A stretch of 64,000 bases of DNA from Hyalella azteca (lineage: Eukaryota > Arthropoda > Malacostraca > Amphipoda > Hyalellidae). Positions 10,238 to 22,200 of the stretch are shown here, piece by piece (positions within the stretch are counted from its first letter, which is position 1; the number at the start of each line of letters is the position of its first letter). Below the pieces are notes generated by a model, which ran no database searches, was not told where the DNA came from, and worked only from the letters and a program-made list of their open reading frames with translations. The stretch lies in the NCBI RefSeq assembly GCF_000764305.2, contig NW_025936328.1, positions 827,377 through 891,376 on the forward strand, in the 5' to 3' direction. The translations under genes were made by a program, and so were the position numbers.

Positions 10238-12160
10238 TGTTTTCATGGATTATTTTATTACTACTACTTTTTGGTTATTTGAATTAATTACTACTATTCT
10301 TACTGAGTTTACTGTGAAGAACCTTCTTACAGCTGCTCTACTTCAGCTGTTTATTTGACGTGACCAGACAAGTCCAAGTCTTCAAATCCTCACTGCTCCC
10401 ATAAACGCTCAAAAAACTTTTTAAGTATCTTGTCGTCATAGGAAATATTCTTCAACCTTAAACACTTAAAACCTCAAACATGTAAACACTCGATCGTCAC
10501 TCTAACATTCAGTCAACGGGATCGTCATAGCCAACATGTCTGGACAGGGTCACTGGAATGCAAGTTCTTAGTTGATTTCCGTTCTTAGTTCCTTCATTTT
10601 CAGCTATAATAATAAAAAAACACAAAAAGATCACTTTAGGATTAAAACCTTAATCAAATTATTTCCATAGTGGCCATGTCACTCCACAAAATTTTCGTTC
10701 ACGCAGAGCACCGACTCTTGAAATTAAACTTTGAATCCAGTTATCCAATTATTAAAAAGTCAAAAGCCAAGTGGAGGTCAAAACACTGAAATTGAGTTTG
10801 CCGGTGATTGAAATATTACCTACGTCGTTGATACTTCAGTACAGAATTATTAAATTAAGTTAAAATTCACGGATCTCGCTAGGCCAGCATCTGGTGGCTG
10901 CTATATAATTCAATTAATATACTGCCAATAAAATTACTCCTACCAATACGACAGCAAGAATTGTTCACAGTCTTAATGCATTCAAAGTATTACTGAATGT
11001 CACCTTTTGAGCACTGTATTCTAGAAATACGTGTTTATCCGGCAAGATTTTGTTCTGTTTACTTAAAAAATTTCAACCCAGCGGGTTATCACGTTATAGT
11101 TATCAAGGCTCGGCTACGATATAAAGCATAAGATCAAAGACGACTTCTTTCTACAAAGCCTAAATCGCAAACGAAAATCCAGTCTTGGAAAAAGTTTCAG
11201 GCTTCAATAACAACCCGACAAAAAGAATCAGATTTTGTGCTGATGTAATTTCCAGGTTCGGGAAATGCATGTGTTTGGTCGAGGAAATACGACAACGAAC
11301 GATGCTTCGTTCGGGTTGCTTATTTCGGCATTTGATCAAGTTGATCTCAAGTTATGTCTTAACGATTTTCACGTTCGATTGCAAAATTTTCACGGGAAAA
11401 TTTATCGGTTAAATGACGAGAAATTGGACGTAATTTTGACGAGCTGCCGCTTGTCGTTTTATGGTTAAGCACGCTTCCCGTCTCGGTATAGTGAAATATT
11501 ACTGTTACTTCGTTCGAGGTTGCACAATTAAAAGTTACTCTCATTCAGCGAAAAAAAAAATTCTGTGAGACATCAATCAAATTCAATCGTTTAAAATTTC
11601 AAGATTATTTTATGCCAGAATTTTCTAGCTCTTTTCTAGCTCGAGCTATTACTCAATTCACTTTGTACTATAGATATAAAATCATTGCTCGTTCGAAAAT
11701 CATCGCTAAATTGCTCGCTGTAAGCCTATAAATAAAGGTATACGGCTGCATTATTATAAAAATTTAGTACTGCGTTAAGAGTTTCAGGCCTCGTCTAATA
11801 AGTGCAATAAACAATGGAGAGCTCAAAAATTGAAGTCATAAAAGCCAAGTGTTATTCATTAGAGGCGTTATTTGGAAGAAAATATCCCACTTCGCAATCT
11901 GAAGTCATTTAAAGGTGATATATTTCACCTAGATGACCTCATCCAAGTCCATTACGGCGCCCTCAAAGAGGATCTCATCGCACACTTTAAAAGGCCCAAA
12001 TGAAGATCTTGTTCTCAATTTCTTATCGGATTGCTTCGGTAATTTGTCTTTTGCCCAATCACGACCGGGGAAATTTATGTGGCTCTGTCTCGTAATTACA
12101 CGGCCTCCTTGGAGGGGCGCCAGCCACATGGAGAGGCTGAGATCGGGGAGTAGCAAATGC
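10238..12160. other. Non-coding stretch, no gene recognised
   Basis: AT-rich DNA. Open frames of 60-90 codons at 11185-11544 and 11929-12199 overlap on both strands and lack splice or domain support. I see no repeat or RNA gene. Confidence 0.5.
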
Positions 12161-12164
12161 ACTT

Positions 12165-12700
12165 GTGGGGCTACAGTGGATGAAACGTGTGGTGGATGAA
12201 GAGCCGGGGGTTATGCTCCAGTGGGTAAAACGTGTGGTGGATGAAGAGCCGGGGGTTATGCTCCAGTGGATAAAACGTGGGGTGGGATGAAGAGCCGGGG
12301 GTTATGCTCCAGTGGATGGAACGTGTGGGGGGATGAAGAGCCAGAGGTTATGCTCCAATGGATGGAACGTGTGGGGGGATGAAGAGCCAGAGGTTATGCT
12401 CCAGTGGATGGAACGTGTGGGGGGATGAAGAGCCGGGGGTTATGCTCCAGTGGATGGAACGTGTGGGGGGATGAAGAGCCAGAGGTTATGCTCCAATGGA
12501 TGGAACGTGTGGGGGGATGAAGAGCCAGAGGTTATGCTCCAGTGGATGGAACGTGTGGGGGGATGAAGAGCCAGAGGTTATGCTCCAGTGGATGGAACGT
12601 GTGGGGGGATGAAGAGCCAGAGGTTATGCTCCAGTGGTGGGACGTGTGGGGGGATGAAGAGCCAGTGGTTATGCTCCAAGGGATGAAACGTGTGGGGGAT
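12165..12700 (+). repeat. ~46-bp minisatellite, about 11 copies
   Basis: The unit contains GATGAAGAGCCAGAGG, TTATGCTCCAGTGG and ATGGAACGTGTGGGG. Early copies read GCCGGGGGTT and later ones GCCAGAGGTT, so two sub-types are arranged in blocks. The unit varies by 1-2 bases in the G run. Confidence 0.93.
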
Positions 12701-12945
12701 AAATGATTGAGGTAGCTGGGATAAGTAACAAGTAATTATCAAATTTCCAATGCATTATGGATGAAAATGTCGAGCAAAAGCTAAATGCACGAAAAAAAAT
12801 CCAGAAATTGGCCCATGACAGAGGAGAATAATGGACGTGGTGCTAAATAACTGAGAAACAAGACGAGGTCGGGCTGTGTTATGGAGAGATAGTCTCTTGC
12901 AATCGTGTGGTAGTGCGTATTTATTCATGAGAGCTGAATACAATC

Positions 12946-13011
12946 TTCGAATTAGAAGAATATTTGTTAACAAAGGAATTCCTTTGTTAACAAACATTCT
13001 TCTAATTCGAA
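12946..13011. repeat. 66-bp near-perfect palindrome without spacer
   Basis: Two 33-base arms meet at GAATTC (centre between 12978 and 12979) with one mismatch (12962 against 12995). The outer part contains TTCGAATTAGAAGAA and the inner part TTTGTTAACAAAGG. Such a sequence can extrude as a cruciform, or it may be a fold-back assembly artefact. Confidence 0.93.
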
Positions 13012-13539
13012 AGAAAGTGATAAAATAAATTTATGTTTAGAAACCGGTACAGTCTTTAATACAAAGAGTCTTGAAATTAAAAGAATCGAAAAATCCTCTT
13101 AGAAAAGAAAGCTATATTTATAGTTACCGCAGCATGGAGCAAAGAAGTATTTTTTTTAAATTTCGAAATTGACTAAAACATATATATATATCCTCGTAAG
13201 ACTTCAAGCTCAATCTTAAATTTCATGAATAAAATTACAATGTAAAAAGCATTCGTGAAAAAATTTGTAATATATCCAAGGCTGAATAGTTTACTCGCGT
13301 CGTCCTTCACGAAAATACCGCTATTGAAGCACACAAAAAAATATTACCAGCGTGCCGCAAGGTTTATGGGCGAATTAAAAATTCTCTAAAGTTCGACAAG
13401 CTTCTCTCATTTCTTATACGCAACTCTAGTCTATGGAGGACGTATATTTAAAGGCAAGTTCTCGGTTTTTTGGTGCGAGCCTCACGACAACAGCTTGAAT
13501 TTTTTCCCTGTTTTGAACTCCACGGAGTTTGTGACCTTA

Positions 13540-13568
13540 TTTTCACTTCGTTACTTAGCGTCAGAGAA
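13540..13568 (+). repeat. Dispersed 29-bp repeat, copy 1
   Basis: TTTTCACTTCGTTACTTAGC and the following GTCAGAGAA recur at 14478-14506 with one difference. The surrounding sequence is not clearly shared. Confidence 0.7.
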
Positions 13569-14477
13569 TGGCAGGAACGAGCGTTGATGCAGCAGCAAAA
13601 AACATAGCACGTGGCAATATAATGTATAAATAATATCATTGTCAACATTTTAACTTTTAAGCTTATGATACTCTATATATAGAGACGATGGTGTTCATTA
13701 CACTATTTGTTGAGTATCATTAATCGTTTAGCATGACTAAAATTTGCATTAATGTATATGCTGGTATACTTTTTTTCCAATTTATTATGCAATGTTTACC
13801 GCGGGTTAATAATAATAATAATAAGTTACATACATGTACCTTTCATGAACTGCAATTGCCTTAAGAAAATGCTCATATATTATTTAAAAAAATACCGTTG
13901 TTACTATTGACGATCAAGAAATCATGACTGAGTTACACATGTCCAGTTTACAACGCAAGACAATAGCACACAAGTTACTTCTAGAACTCGCAGTAAACAA
14001 ACGATTAGTAAATTTCAAAATTGACTCATTAATATAATTGCGTTTCCACGTGCGTGACTTATGAACAAAGACAGGTACGGAGTTTTACTCGTTATCTTAA
14101 CATTTAAATATCGGACTCGAGCACCGGAAGAAAAAACTAAAATGTGCTCATCAAATATATTATTCCGTATTGCTAAAACCAGAATGTTGTTGGCAGACGA
14201 AGCGATATAGAGTGGTTCAAGAATATTTCCTGTTTTGTTTTTCACGTCAACACGTTAGATTTTGTAGGAGAAAGAAAGATGTGTTTCATATGAAAGGCAA
14301 GGTCATGAAGTTTTGTGTTTCGCATTGTCAGTTCTCCTTATGCATTGGACAAGTAAGCAGCGTGCGTTCCCTGTTGAGGCGTACTTCTTTAATGACCGTT
14401 ACGCAATTGCTACTCATCCAAAATTCCTAACTCGGTTCCGTATTCGTTCTTCAGATTGGGTTCCTGATCGAAAATTG

Positions 14478-14506
14478 TTTTCACTTCGTTACTTGGCGTC
14501 AGAGAA
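14478..14506 (+). repeat. Dispersed 29-bp repeat, copy 2
   Basis: 28 of 29 bases match 13540-13568 (TTGGCG instead of TTAGCG), in the same orientation 938 bp away. Confidence 0.7.
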
Positions 14507-14619
14507 CGGATTTAATATCTAATTGTTTTGTGGGTGAACACATTTAGGGCAAGTTATATTGCGTCAATTATTTACAATGACCGTCCAATTAAGTACCCTA
14601 TCTCATTTGAAGAACAACA

Positions 14620-14824
14620 TACACTGTTAGAAAAAACGGTCCCACTGGCGTTCTAGTGGCCGGTCGCCCCGTGAATATAAACTGTTTCGCCGTTTTTATC
14701 AGATGTTTTACGGATTTCTAGTGTTAAATTAGAATAAAAACGGCGACACGGTGTTTTTTTCACGTGCCGACCGGCCACTGAAACGCCTGTAATACCGTTT
14801 AAAGGTAATTTTTCTAACAGTGTA
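14620..14824. mobile_element. 201-bp MITE with TA target-site duplication
   Basis: TA at 14620-14621 and 14823-14824 flanks 14622-14822. The ends are a perfect 14-bp inverted repeat, CACTGTTAGAAAAA. Sub-terminal inverted similarity continues inward (AGTGGCCGGTCG on one side, CGACCGGCCACT on the other; GCCGTTTTTAT against ATAAAAACGGC), so the element folds into a long imperfect hairpin. No coding capacity. TA duplication and TIRs suggest a Tc1/mariner-mobilised non-autonomous element, unrelated in end sequence to the mariner at 8942. Confidence 0.85.
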
Positions 14825-15420
14825 CGCCAAGCCATCGCCAACATACCCATCAATATTGCTTCAGTAAGTTAAACGGACCTTCAAAAATTGACTAACTGAG
14901 CGCATTGACAATGGGGGCCGTCATTGAGCCAATGCCATCTTAAAACTGTGATCCAAAGATTAAGGTAATGTATTTTTCAATTAAACGCATATTGTTCTGA
15001 TATCTATACTAGGTAATTATTTTTCTATTGCGCTCTCAAATCAGGACAGATAAGGAAGTTTTCGTGAATCATCTTGTAGTTTTCAAATATTTGAGAAAAT
15101 ATCTATTCTAATATAGTCTAATCCAATAAGATCCAATATTATTTATTCTAAACTAATCTGCATCAGAAATTCTTTCCATAAACCATTTCAAATAAGTTGT
15201 ATATTTTTTAGCGAGCAACTATGTATATTACGTAATTTAATATCTAACTTTCATGTAAATAAAAAAAAATAGTAGCTTGATTGGCTTCATGTGCCTGAAT
15301 GAAACAGAATACTTCATTTAGGAAATATTTATTTTTGAAGAAAATTTGATAATCAACTGAGAAATAATGGATGCTGCGCTACACATTGCAGTTCAGGGCT
15401 TCACGACAGCTGAAATGTAA

Positions 15421-15598
15421 AGTCTGGATAAATATATGTGTCGCGTTGCGAGACCTTCTTCTGATATAGTAATGATAGACTGGATAATGTGAGGTGCATT
15501 GCCAGGCTTTATTCTTATATAGTAATGGTGGTCTGGATAATGTGTGGCGCAGTGCGAGGCCTTATTCTTGTAGGTATAGTAATGGTGGTCTGGATAGA
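15421..15598 (+). repeat. ~55-bp tandem repeat, about 3 copies
   Basis: CTGGATAA...GTGCGAGGCCTTATTCTTATATAGTAATGGTGGT is repeated with starts at 15424, 15480, 15533 and 15590. Copies are diverged, which suggests an old array. Confidence 0.8.
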
Positions 15599-15600
15599 AC

Positions 15601-16395
15601 TTCGCGTTGGCTACGTGAAAAATGCAAAAATATTTGAAGGTCTTCTTTTTTTCTAGAATTTGTTGAGATTAATTTTTGAGGTTCGTTATCGATTTGAAAA
15701 TTAGTGGCAAGTTTTCGGATGCGAATTGAAAATTTGTGGCTAATTTTCGAATTTTTTATGGTGAACAGTTTAATAAATAACGAGCATTTAACTGAAGCAA
15801 AGAAAAATTCGAATATTTTAAACCAGTGAAGAATATATTTAGTTTTCAAATACTAATTTACTCGTGATATTTCATTGCATTGCACTAAATTAAATTAATT
15901 AACACTGACAAGGAAATAATTTTTTGCTTGGAATCTCATAAATTTCTCATTTAGCAGAGTTTTTCTTCAATTATGGAGAAGGCGAATCCTAGCAAACTTT
16001 TGAATCGTTCTCGAATTGAGAAAATCTACTCAAGAACTTAAACATTATTTTACTTAAGGTACTTAATTTTTCGTATGTCACTTGCATTGCAAAGGCCATG
16101 GTCACTGTCAAGTGATCATTAAGATGGGCGTCTATTTTCGCATGATTATACTATATAGCAGATTTTGTCATTAATTATTGAGTTTCCTTAAATTTAAATC
16201 ATCGCCTCGAATTTAACTATACCTAACTAAAACCAGCGTGCAGCGATATAATGGGAAATCATTCAGCAGAGCTCAGGTGTTCATTGCGGAGGATTTAAAA
16301 TTTTCATTTAAGAAATTAGAATTATTTACTGACGCAGCTGCGCTCGTTTTTTTATTTAATGTCGACAACTGATCGGCGTTGAAATGTTGCGGTCA
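15601..16395. other. Non-coding stretch, nothing recognised
   Basis: AT-rich DNA. One 95-codon open frame on the minus strand (15562-15849) has no domain or splice support. No repeats or RNA genes are apparent. Confidence 0.5.
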
Positions 16396-16398
16396 GAA

Positions 16399-16645
16399 GA
16401 TACTCCATTATAATGGTTACGAGATACTCCCATCATTATAATGGTTACGAGATACTCCCCATCATTATAATGTTACGAGATACTCCCCATCATTATAATG
16501 GTTACGAGATACTCCCCATCATTATAATGGTTACGAGATACTCCCATCATTATAATGGTTACGAGATACTCCCCATCATTATAATGGTTACGAGATACTC
16601 ACCATCATTATAATGGTTACGAGATATTCACCATCATTATAATTA
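16399..16645 (+). repeat. 28-29-bp minisatellite, 9 copies
   Basis: The unit is GATACTCCCCATCATTATAA plus TGGTTACGA. The copies are very alike; some lose one C or one G. The first copy lacks the CCCATC part. Confidence 0.95.
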
Positions 16646-17516
16646 ATCATAAATAATGATTCAAAAGTTATTTCAGCGCCAAGACTCCTGTTTCTTACGA
16701 CAGTGTTGATCATGACGTTCGCTCATCAAAATGCGTCCAATTCGAGGAGAAAGAATTTCTTCCGCGATGAATATTGCAGAATCTTTCTTTGTAAATTATT
16801 TGCAGTTTTTTTACTGTTCTTGATTGCATAGTTCAATTGATTAAATCTGTAGTAATTTTTTCCAAGAATATAACTCTATTTCATATTATTGAAATTGGGA
16901 TTTTGCTTCCAGAGCTTCTTTAAATTTAAATATCGTTTTGATTCTGGCTTCACGAATCGAAATTGTCAGCGCAACAACTGATTTTGACTCTTAAAGCTAT
17001 TATGAGGTGAAATCAGTCAATTTTTCACCTCTCAACGACTGCTATACCGAAATTATGACTCGTGGCTTGACCGTTTATAGCCTTCGTGGGAAAGTCGTTC
17101 TTTTATGCATGTTGCTTCGCTAACCTGAATTGTAAATTGAATAGATCGCTGAGGGATTAATCGATCTGTCTGGATATGCAACACCGATGTGTGATTTGAC
17201 TTCCGAGAATCATAGTTCGGCAATAAATCATCAAGCGTGATAATGGTGGCTTGTATCGCAGATGCAATGTTAACGTTCATCTCCTGTATTAATATTTTCT
17301 GCCTAAAGGTTGATGAATAGAATAGGCCGGCGCTCAGGTAATATTTTGCGTCCACTTAATTAAAGGGAGAGCGTTGACTGAATAAAGCGGGAACGCCATG
17401 TTTTCGCTTCTTTATTTTGTGCTCGTTAATTAAGATGAGCCTACAGAACAATTACAGGATTATATGAATATTGTGAGCTCCGAGTAACGCTTCCATAGTC
17501 TCGTGTGGGAAAGTCT

Positions 17517-18055
17517 GGTGAAATGGTGAGGTGGAGATGGTCAAATGGTGAGGTGGAGATGTTCTAATGGTGAGGTGGAGATGGTCAAATGGTGAGGTGG
17601 AGACGGTCAAATGGTGAGGTGGAGATGTTCAAATGGTGAGGTGGAGATGGTCAAATGGTGAGGCGGAGATGGTCAAATGGTGAGGTGGAGACGGTCAAAT
17701 GGTGAGGTGGAGATGTTCAAATGGTGAGGTGGAGATGTTCAAATGGTGGGGTGGAGACGGTCAAATGGTGAGGTGGAGATGGTCAAATGGTAAGGCGGAG
17801 AGGTTCAAATGGTGAAGCGGAGAGGTTCAAATGGTGAGGTGGAGATATTCAAATGGTGAGGTGGAGATGTTCAAATGGTGAGGTGGAGATGGTCAAATGG
17901 TGAGGCGGAGATGGTCAAATGGTGAGGCGGAGAGGTTCAAATGGTGAAGCGGAGAGGTTCAAATGGTGAGGTGGAGATGTTCAAATGGTGAGGTGGAGAT
18001 GATCAAATGGTGAGGTGGAGATGGTCAAATGGTGAGGTGGAGATAATCAAGCATT
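17517..18055 (+). repeat. 22-bp minisatellite, about 24 copies
   Basis: The unit is TCAAATGGTGAGGTGGAGAT plus GG, GT or similar. Variants GAGGCGGAGAGGT and GACGG recur in blocks. Decaying copies continue to about 18130 (AGACGGAGATGAACAAACAA). Confidence 0.95.
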
Positions 18056-18892
18056 GAGATAGACGTAATCCTATTGTGTAGTGGTTATAATCAAACAGTA
18101 AGACGGAGATGAACAAACAATCAGACGAAGATGGTCGAATTTCTTTTATGTAAATGCAGTAATGTAACAATGATTTAGAGATAATGGGTTAGTGAGATTG
18201 AGATAATCTAATAGTGAGGTGAGAGAACCAGGCTTCGGTGGCTCTCGTAAAGGAACAGAGAATATTTGAGCAAACGAACTTATTTTGACGATCGGTCTTT
18301 AAATACAAGTCTTGAAACAAATGAAAAATGTTGACATCTTCTTTCTATCTTTCTAATCAAAGATATTGAGTTATTAATTGGAATCATAATAAATTCCTTG
18401 AATTTTTTGCCCAACTTACTTGGTCGATTGATGATGGTCTTTGCTGTCGATTGATTTGCTCGAGTCTGAAAAATTTCACATCGAAGTTATATACGTCTGT
18501 AAATATATTTAAGAAATGTCACACAGGGTGCCGCATCGAATAGTTCACGACTCTATGAGAATAAACACTGCTCAGGATTAAGAGATTGAAGGCACACCAT
18601 AATTGATGTACATGTCACAACGATACTAATGTAAGGACATCAACTTAACTTATATACAGACCTCATATTAATTAATGTTCTAGTCCAAATATAATTATTA
18701 CTGTTATTTTAGAACTATGTACATTACGACCGTATATGCGCCTCAGTGGACGTGGAGGCTGTGGTGTGGATGGGCGCCTATATCGCTCCAGGACCGCTGA
18801 TTGATCCTTGTTAAAGTCCCTGCTGAGACCCTGGCTTGTGCAGGAGTTAGAGTCCGAGGGCCTGAGAGGTGGGCTTTACGGGTGTAAAGGGA

Positions 18893-19275
18893 CTTGGGAT
18901 GCGAGCAAATAGTCCTGCTCAGGCGAGCAAATGTTTGGAGTGTGGCATGAAGGAAGGATATGTGCGAGCAGATAGTCCTGCCCAGGCGAGCAAATGTTTG
19001 GAGTGTGGCAGGAAGGAAGGATATGTGCGAGCAGAAAGGCCTGCTCAGGCGAGCAAATGTTGGGAGTGTGGCATGAAGGAAGGATATGTGCGAGCAGATA
19101 GTCCTGCCCAGGCGAGCAAATGTTTGGAGTGTGGCATGAAGGAAGGATATGTGCGTGCAGATAGTCCTGCTCGGGCGAGCAAATGTTTGGAAGTGGCATG
19201 AAGGAAGGATATGTGCGAGCAGATAGTCCTGCTCGGGCAAGCGAATGTTGAGAGTGTGGCATGAAGAGAGGGCAT
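18893..19275 (+). repeat. 63-bp minisatellite, about 6 copies
   Basis: The unit runs CCTGCTCAGGCGAGCAAATG, TTTGGAGTGTGGCATGAAGG, AAGGATATGTGCGAGCAGAT, AGT. Because 63 is divisible by three, it stays open on both strands; the + frame gives a 21-residue repeat with a C-x2-C motif. I see no splice sites or start context, so I treat the open frame as a by-product. Confidence 0.93.
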
Positions 19276-22200
19276 TACGAGCAAATTTTCCCGCTCGAGC
19301 TTAATCTATCAAATTTTAGGTTTAAGGCAAGATGACAGTGATAACCTAGGGAAGAAGAATCGAATAGTGTTACAAATGACGTATGACAGCCGAATTAGTA
19401 CGTAGAGTATTAAAAAAAATATCGAGAGTGGTGAAACAATAGAAATAGAAGACTGATAATTCAATTCAACTAATAACAGATATATTAATAAATCCGACTA
19501 TCGTAGACATGTGAAGGCTAACATAATTATGTTAGCAATGTTGCTAATTTGAAAGAATCTTTTAGCAGAAAAACATTTGATCTGCAACATTATTTCGTTA
19601 TTGGAAAAAATACGCTTTGCAACTTTCGATTTTCAATTCTACTAAAAATTTCAGATTTTATATCCACGACATCCATAGCAAAGATCTTTCGTTCATGCAT
19701 TGTTGTTTGTTTCACGTCATCATTTTTCTGACGAGCGTGACCACTTTCCTCGTTTATTGAACCTCACAGACGATGAGTGCACATTATCATGTTTATGCCC
19801 GCGGATTTTCATGGGATTCTCTTGAATGTGAACAACTCAAGTCTACGTTCAAGGTGCTACGTCAAGCGCCGTTCGCCCGAATAGCCAGTCAAGCTCCAGT
19901 TAGCTGCAGTAACTGTCTATTAAAGCTCATCATTTTAGGAAGCATGCTTGCGCAAGGTAATTTCTGTCTTAAATTCCGGCTCTTGTGAAATAAATGTCTC
20001 ATTCTCAGTCGGGAAAACTTCGTGTTAGCGCTCAGAGGTTTGATTTAAACATCTCTATGTTCCTGTTGCACTAGAACCTGGCTCCACATTCGTTTCTGAA
20101 TATGGAACCTGCAATGTTGGTTTGCGTATGAGCATTAAATTTGATTAACTTGACTATCATGTTATCGGTTTTTTATATCAAGAAGTCGTAGGTTATTCGT
20201 GAAAGCAGTGATAAACATATCTATTTCGACATTAAAAAGTATTTAAATATTCATTGAATTTCTTCAACGAATTATTAAATTATTGAATTCATTTCATATT
20301 AAATTCACCAAAAATAATGCATTTGAATTTATCTCTTGCCTTAATTTTCGTGAAATATTCAATTAAAATTTTGAAATATAAAACTGCATTGGCTCATGAT
20401 GTGAATAGTTAACTATCAATAATCCTTGATCGGCCAAAAATTATATTAATTTATCAGAAGAAAGCCCTGCAAGGGCTCACTGTACGCCAAAGTTAACTAT
20501 TAAGACTGCCTGGTATTCATTCGATCACATCAACTTATCATATGTTTCCAAAGCAGCACGGAATTACTTGATAAACTTACTAGTAATTCCGATACATTTT
20601 TCAGTTCTGATCTCACATCTCGCTTAAGACAAGGTTTCCTGTCTCAATAAAATTCGGTTTCCCTCTTCCTGCTCCGTGAATACGGCGCCTCCTTTTGAGG
20701 CCACGTCTTCAAACTTGCAGCAAAGAATATGACAATTTTACGGCACTTTACGCGTGGTCTGAAATGATCTTGACGTCGACAGCTACGACGAGTTTGACGT
20801 CTTGCTTTTACAGTTCAGCCACTTGGAAAAATTATGGGAAAATATCATGCGTTCTGTCGGTAATAATATATGTGTGATCGCGAGAGTTTGTGGAACTGCT
20901 GAAAGTGAGATTATGCGTCGTAATAATGCATTGATTAATTTATTAATGCATAGGTCATGATCGATAGTAGCCAAAATTTTTGTTCACTAAAAAATTCTCT
21001 TACAGTTTTAGTATATTATTATTTTAGTTATGGTACTTTCCTGACTATAGCATTCCTGCTTTGTCTTGAATTTAACAGCATGCTATACAGCATCAATAAA
21101 ATTGAATTTTAGTTTCCGTGGATTATACGTCCCAACTTTGGGGAGTTTTTAAGCTTTTGGTGGTGCCCCTTGCCTCGGCGCGCTTAAGTTAGCTTCAATA
21201 ATTTCAGGTTGAGTGCAATGAACCAAGGTCGACAAGTCGCTCAAGTTAATCGGCTTAGCCGGAGCTTTGCGTCCTGTAGCCTGGCAGATCGTGCCGTGCG
21301 CTCCGGCACACATGGATGCATGACTTTGCTGCTCCTCACACACATGGTCACTCAAGGGTGACCTCTTTATATCTGACAAAAATGGCGTAATCGAAAGTGA
21401 AAGAATACGTGGACAACAAATGGGTGAAGGTCATAAGTGTTATTGTATGAATAACGGTTAAATGTACTATTTCATTAAATGTGTCATGCATTTCAATTTA
21501 GCTTTATATATAATTTTCACCGTACTCGATTTGAATGAATCAAAATGAAGTTTATGAAGCGCTATTCGTTTACTGGGAGACTTGGCATGAGTCAGCACAA
21601 GGTTACGAAACAGTGAACCACTGCAGCCAAAATGTCCAGGCGAAACATCGCACGGATGCAATATTTTCCTAATATTTAATACCACTTATTAACTATACCA
21701 TTCCGTAGTGTAGGGGGGGATGTTCGAACGTTAATAAATTTTACGATTGATAAAGCTTATATTATGTAACTTCTTTAGAAAGCTTGGATTTTAAAATATT
21801 GCAATCGATGCAGAAAATTTTTCAAGTATGTAAGGTTACTTCTTTGAAATTATCGACGAGTGCGTGTTGAATCACAGAGAAAACAGAATTACATTAATAT
21901 TTCCTAATTAAATTAGCGTAATTGAATTTTAAATTGCTGGAAAGTATTAATTGTCTCATCGTCACTAGTAGGTTTGATAATTTTTTGCCTTCTTTTCTGT
22001 ATTTCACAGTCCTATCACAACGCACGTTGTATGTTCAGGGTGCTGTAAAATAACTTGATATTTGCCGATAGCTGTAGTTGATCGAACAATTTCACCACTT
22101 TTAACCGAGCGAGTGCATTTCAAAAATGTTCTAGTTTACCCCTAGGATGCTCATTTTTCCCGAGAGAGCAAAAATATCGGCAGAATGTGGACAATATCTC

